DNA of 6,430 bases, taken from NCBI GenBank assembly GCA_002701785.1, contig NZXC01000053.1, positions 32,707 through 39,136 on the forward strand, written 5' to 3'. Shown here one piece after another: positions 5,916 through 6,430 of this stretch. Origin of the DNA: Fidelibacterota bacterium (lineage in GTDB: Bacteria > Fidelibacterota > Marinisomatia > Marinisomatales > TCS55). Numbering within the stretch: position 1 is the first letter of the stretch; each line of letters starts with the position of its first letter. The position numbers and the translations under genes are program-made. A model generated the notes under the pieces. That model saw only the letters and a program-made list of their open reading frames with translations. It did no database searches and had not been told where the DNA came from.

Positions 5916-6430
5916 GATCTTTTTATTGCTTCACTAGTAAGCCAGCTAAATAACTTTTTTTGATCGATATTATTTGACATTAGTTCAGGGTGCCATTGTA
6001 CTGCTAAAAATGAGTTTGGTGATTTAGAGTCTTCAATAGCTTCTATTAAACCATCATCAGACCAAGCTACTGGAATTAAATCGCTACCTAGATCTCTTAT
6101 ACCTTGATGATGTGTGCTTGCTACTTCAATTTTATCATTATTAATAATTTTATTTAGTATAGAGTTTTGATCAATTTTCACATTATGCTTAGACCACTCT
6201 CCATTGAATTTCCCATGATTAATTGATCCTTCTAGCTGTTTATTTAAATCTTCAAACAAACTACCTCCTCTTATAACATTAATATGCTGCATGCCTACAC
6301 AAATTGCTAAAATTGGTTTATTCAACTTGAACATTTCTGAAAATATATTTCTATCAAATATTTCACGTTCAGCTGACATAACATCTGAGTCAAGTAATTC
6401 AGGAAATTCTCCATTGTATAATTCATTCGG
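5912..6430 (-). CDS. Class I glutamine-amidotransferase-like hydrolase (peptidase C26, PuuD-like), N-terminus beyond window
   Basis: The frame stays open to the right edge, so the gene starts outside the window; 172 C-terminal residues are seen of a usual 240-260. The family cleaves gamma-glutamyl amide bonds; PuuD removes glutamate from gamma-glutamyl-GABA in putrescine breakdown. Visible landmarks: a PNELYNGEFPELLDSDVMSA stretch comparable to the family's conserved lead into RD..E, the nucleophile elbow LAICVGMQHINV (Cys44 of the visible part; the usual Arg after Cys is Val), RGGSLFEDL, the THHQGIRDLG segment, and VQWHPEL with the catalytic His147 and Glu149. The triad is therefore complete. 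An internal ATG at 6377-6379 lies too far into the fold to be the start. It converges on the ggt remnant, with overlapping stop codons. The substrate is not decided by the sequence; a stand-alone hydrolase is likelier than a synthase domain because of the THHQ and WHPE pattern. Confidence 0.85.
   Translation of the reverse strand, partial: PNELYNGEFPELLDSDVMSAEREIFDRNIFSEMFKLNKPILAICVGMQHINVIRGGSLFEDLNKQLEGSINHGKFNGEWSKHNVKIDQNSILNKIINNDKIEVASTHHQGIRDLGSDLIPVAWSDDGLIEAIEDSKSPNSFLAVQWHPELMSNNIDQKKLFSWLTSEAIKRS

Noticed and set aside
1..6430. tRNA, rRNA, CRISPR array, insertion sequence or riboswitch
   Set aside because: Looked for on both strands; no cloverleaf, spaced direct repeats, transposase or terminal inverted repeats were seen, and the non-coding space is only about 180 bases outside the ggt remnant.

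Overview
The window is AT-rich bacterial DNA carrying two ordinary-looking operons and one decayed locus. The organism is best guessed as a Gram-negative (outer-membrane) bacterium of the Bacteroidota/FCB kind, perhaps a marine lineage such as Marinimicrobia. The guess rests on an ExbB-ExbD-ExbD-TonB gene order with two tandem ExbD genes, AT-rich codon use, and starts that mostly lack a Shine-Dalgarno sequence. No rRNA or other phylogenetic marker is present, so this is inference.

Region 1 (1-2003, + strand) is a TonB energy-transduction operon: the 3' part of an ExbB/TolQ-type proton channel gene, two consecutive ExbD-type genes (the second overlaps the first by one base), and a TonB-like protein with an N-terminal membrane anchor, a proline-rich acidic linker and a C-terminal TonB domain. 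Together they would use the proton-motive force to energise outer-membrane receptors. The receptor genes are not in the window.

Region 2 (2048-5478, - strand, convergent with region 1) is a complete three-gene succinate dehydrogenase operon in the order membrane subunit, flavoprotein, iron-sulfur protein. The last two proteins look like the actinobacterial 'Sdh1' type. The membrane subunit is a single five-helix protein with a Cys/His-rich loop, not the usual SdhC/SdhD haem b anchor. The first two genes overlap by one base (TAGTG), and the third has a Shine-Dalgarno site inside the end of the second. A weak hairpin plus T-run lies over the sdhB stop codon.

Region 3 (5479-5617) is a short AT-rich divergent intergenic stretch holding a perfect 17-bp palindrome and candidate promoter hexamers. 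Region 4 (5618-5915, + strand) is a remnant of a gamma-glutamyltransferase gene: the N-terminal about 50 residues are joined, out of frame, to the C-terminal about 45 residues, and the whole catalytic core is gone. Region 5 (5912-6430, - strand) is the 3' two-thirds of a class I glutamine-amidotransferase-like hydrolase (peptidase C26, PuuD-like), running off the right edge of the window.

Nothing here is a clearly undescribed system. The points most worth a second look are the Sdh1-type membrane subunit with its possible metal-binding loop, the internally deleted gamma-glutamyltransferase next to another probable gamma-glutamyl hydrolase, and the palindrome between the divergent units.
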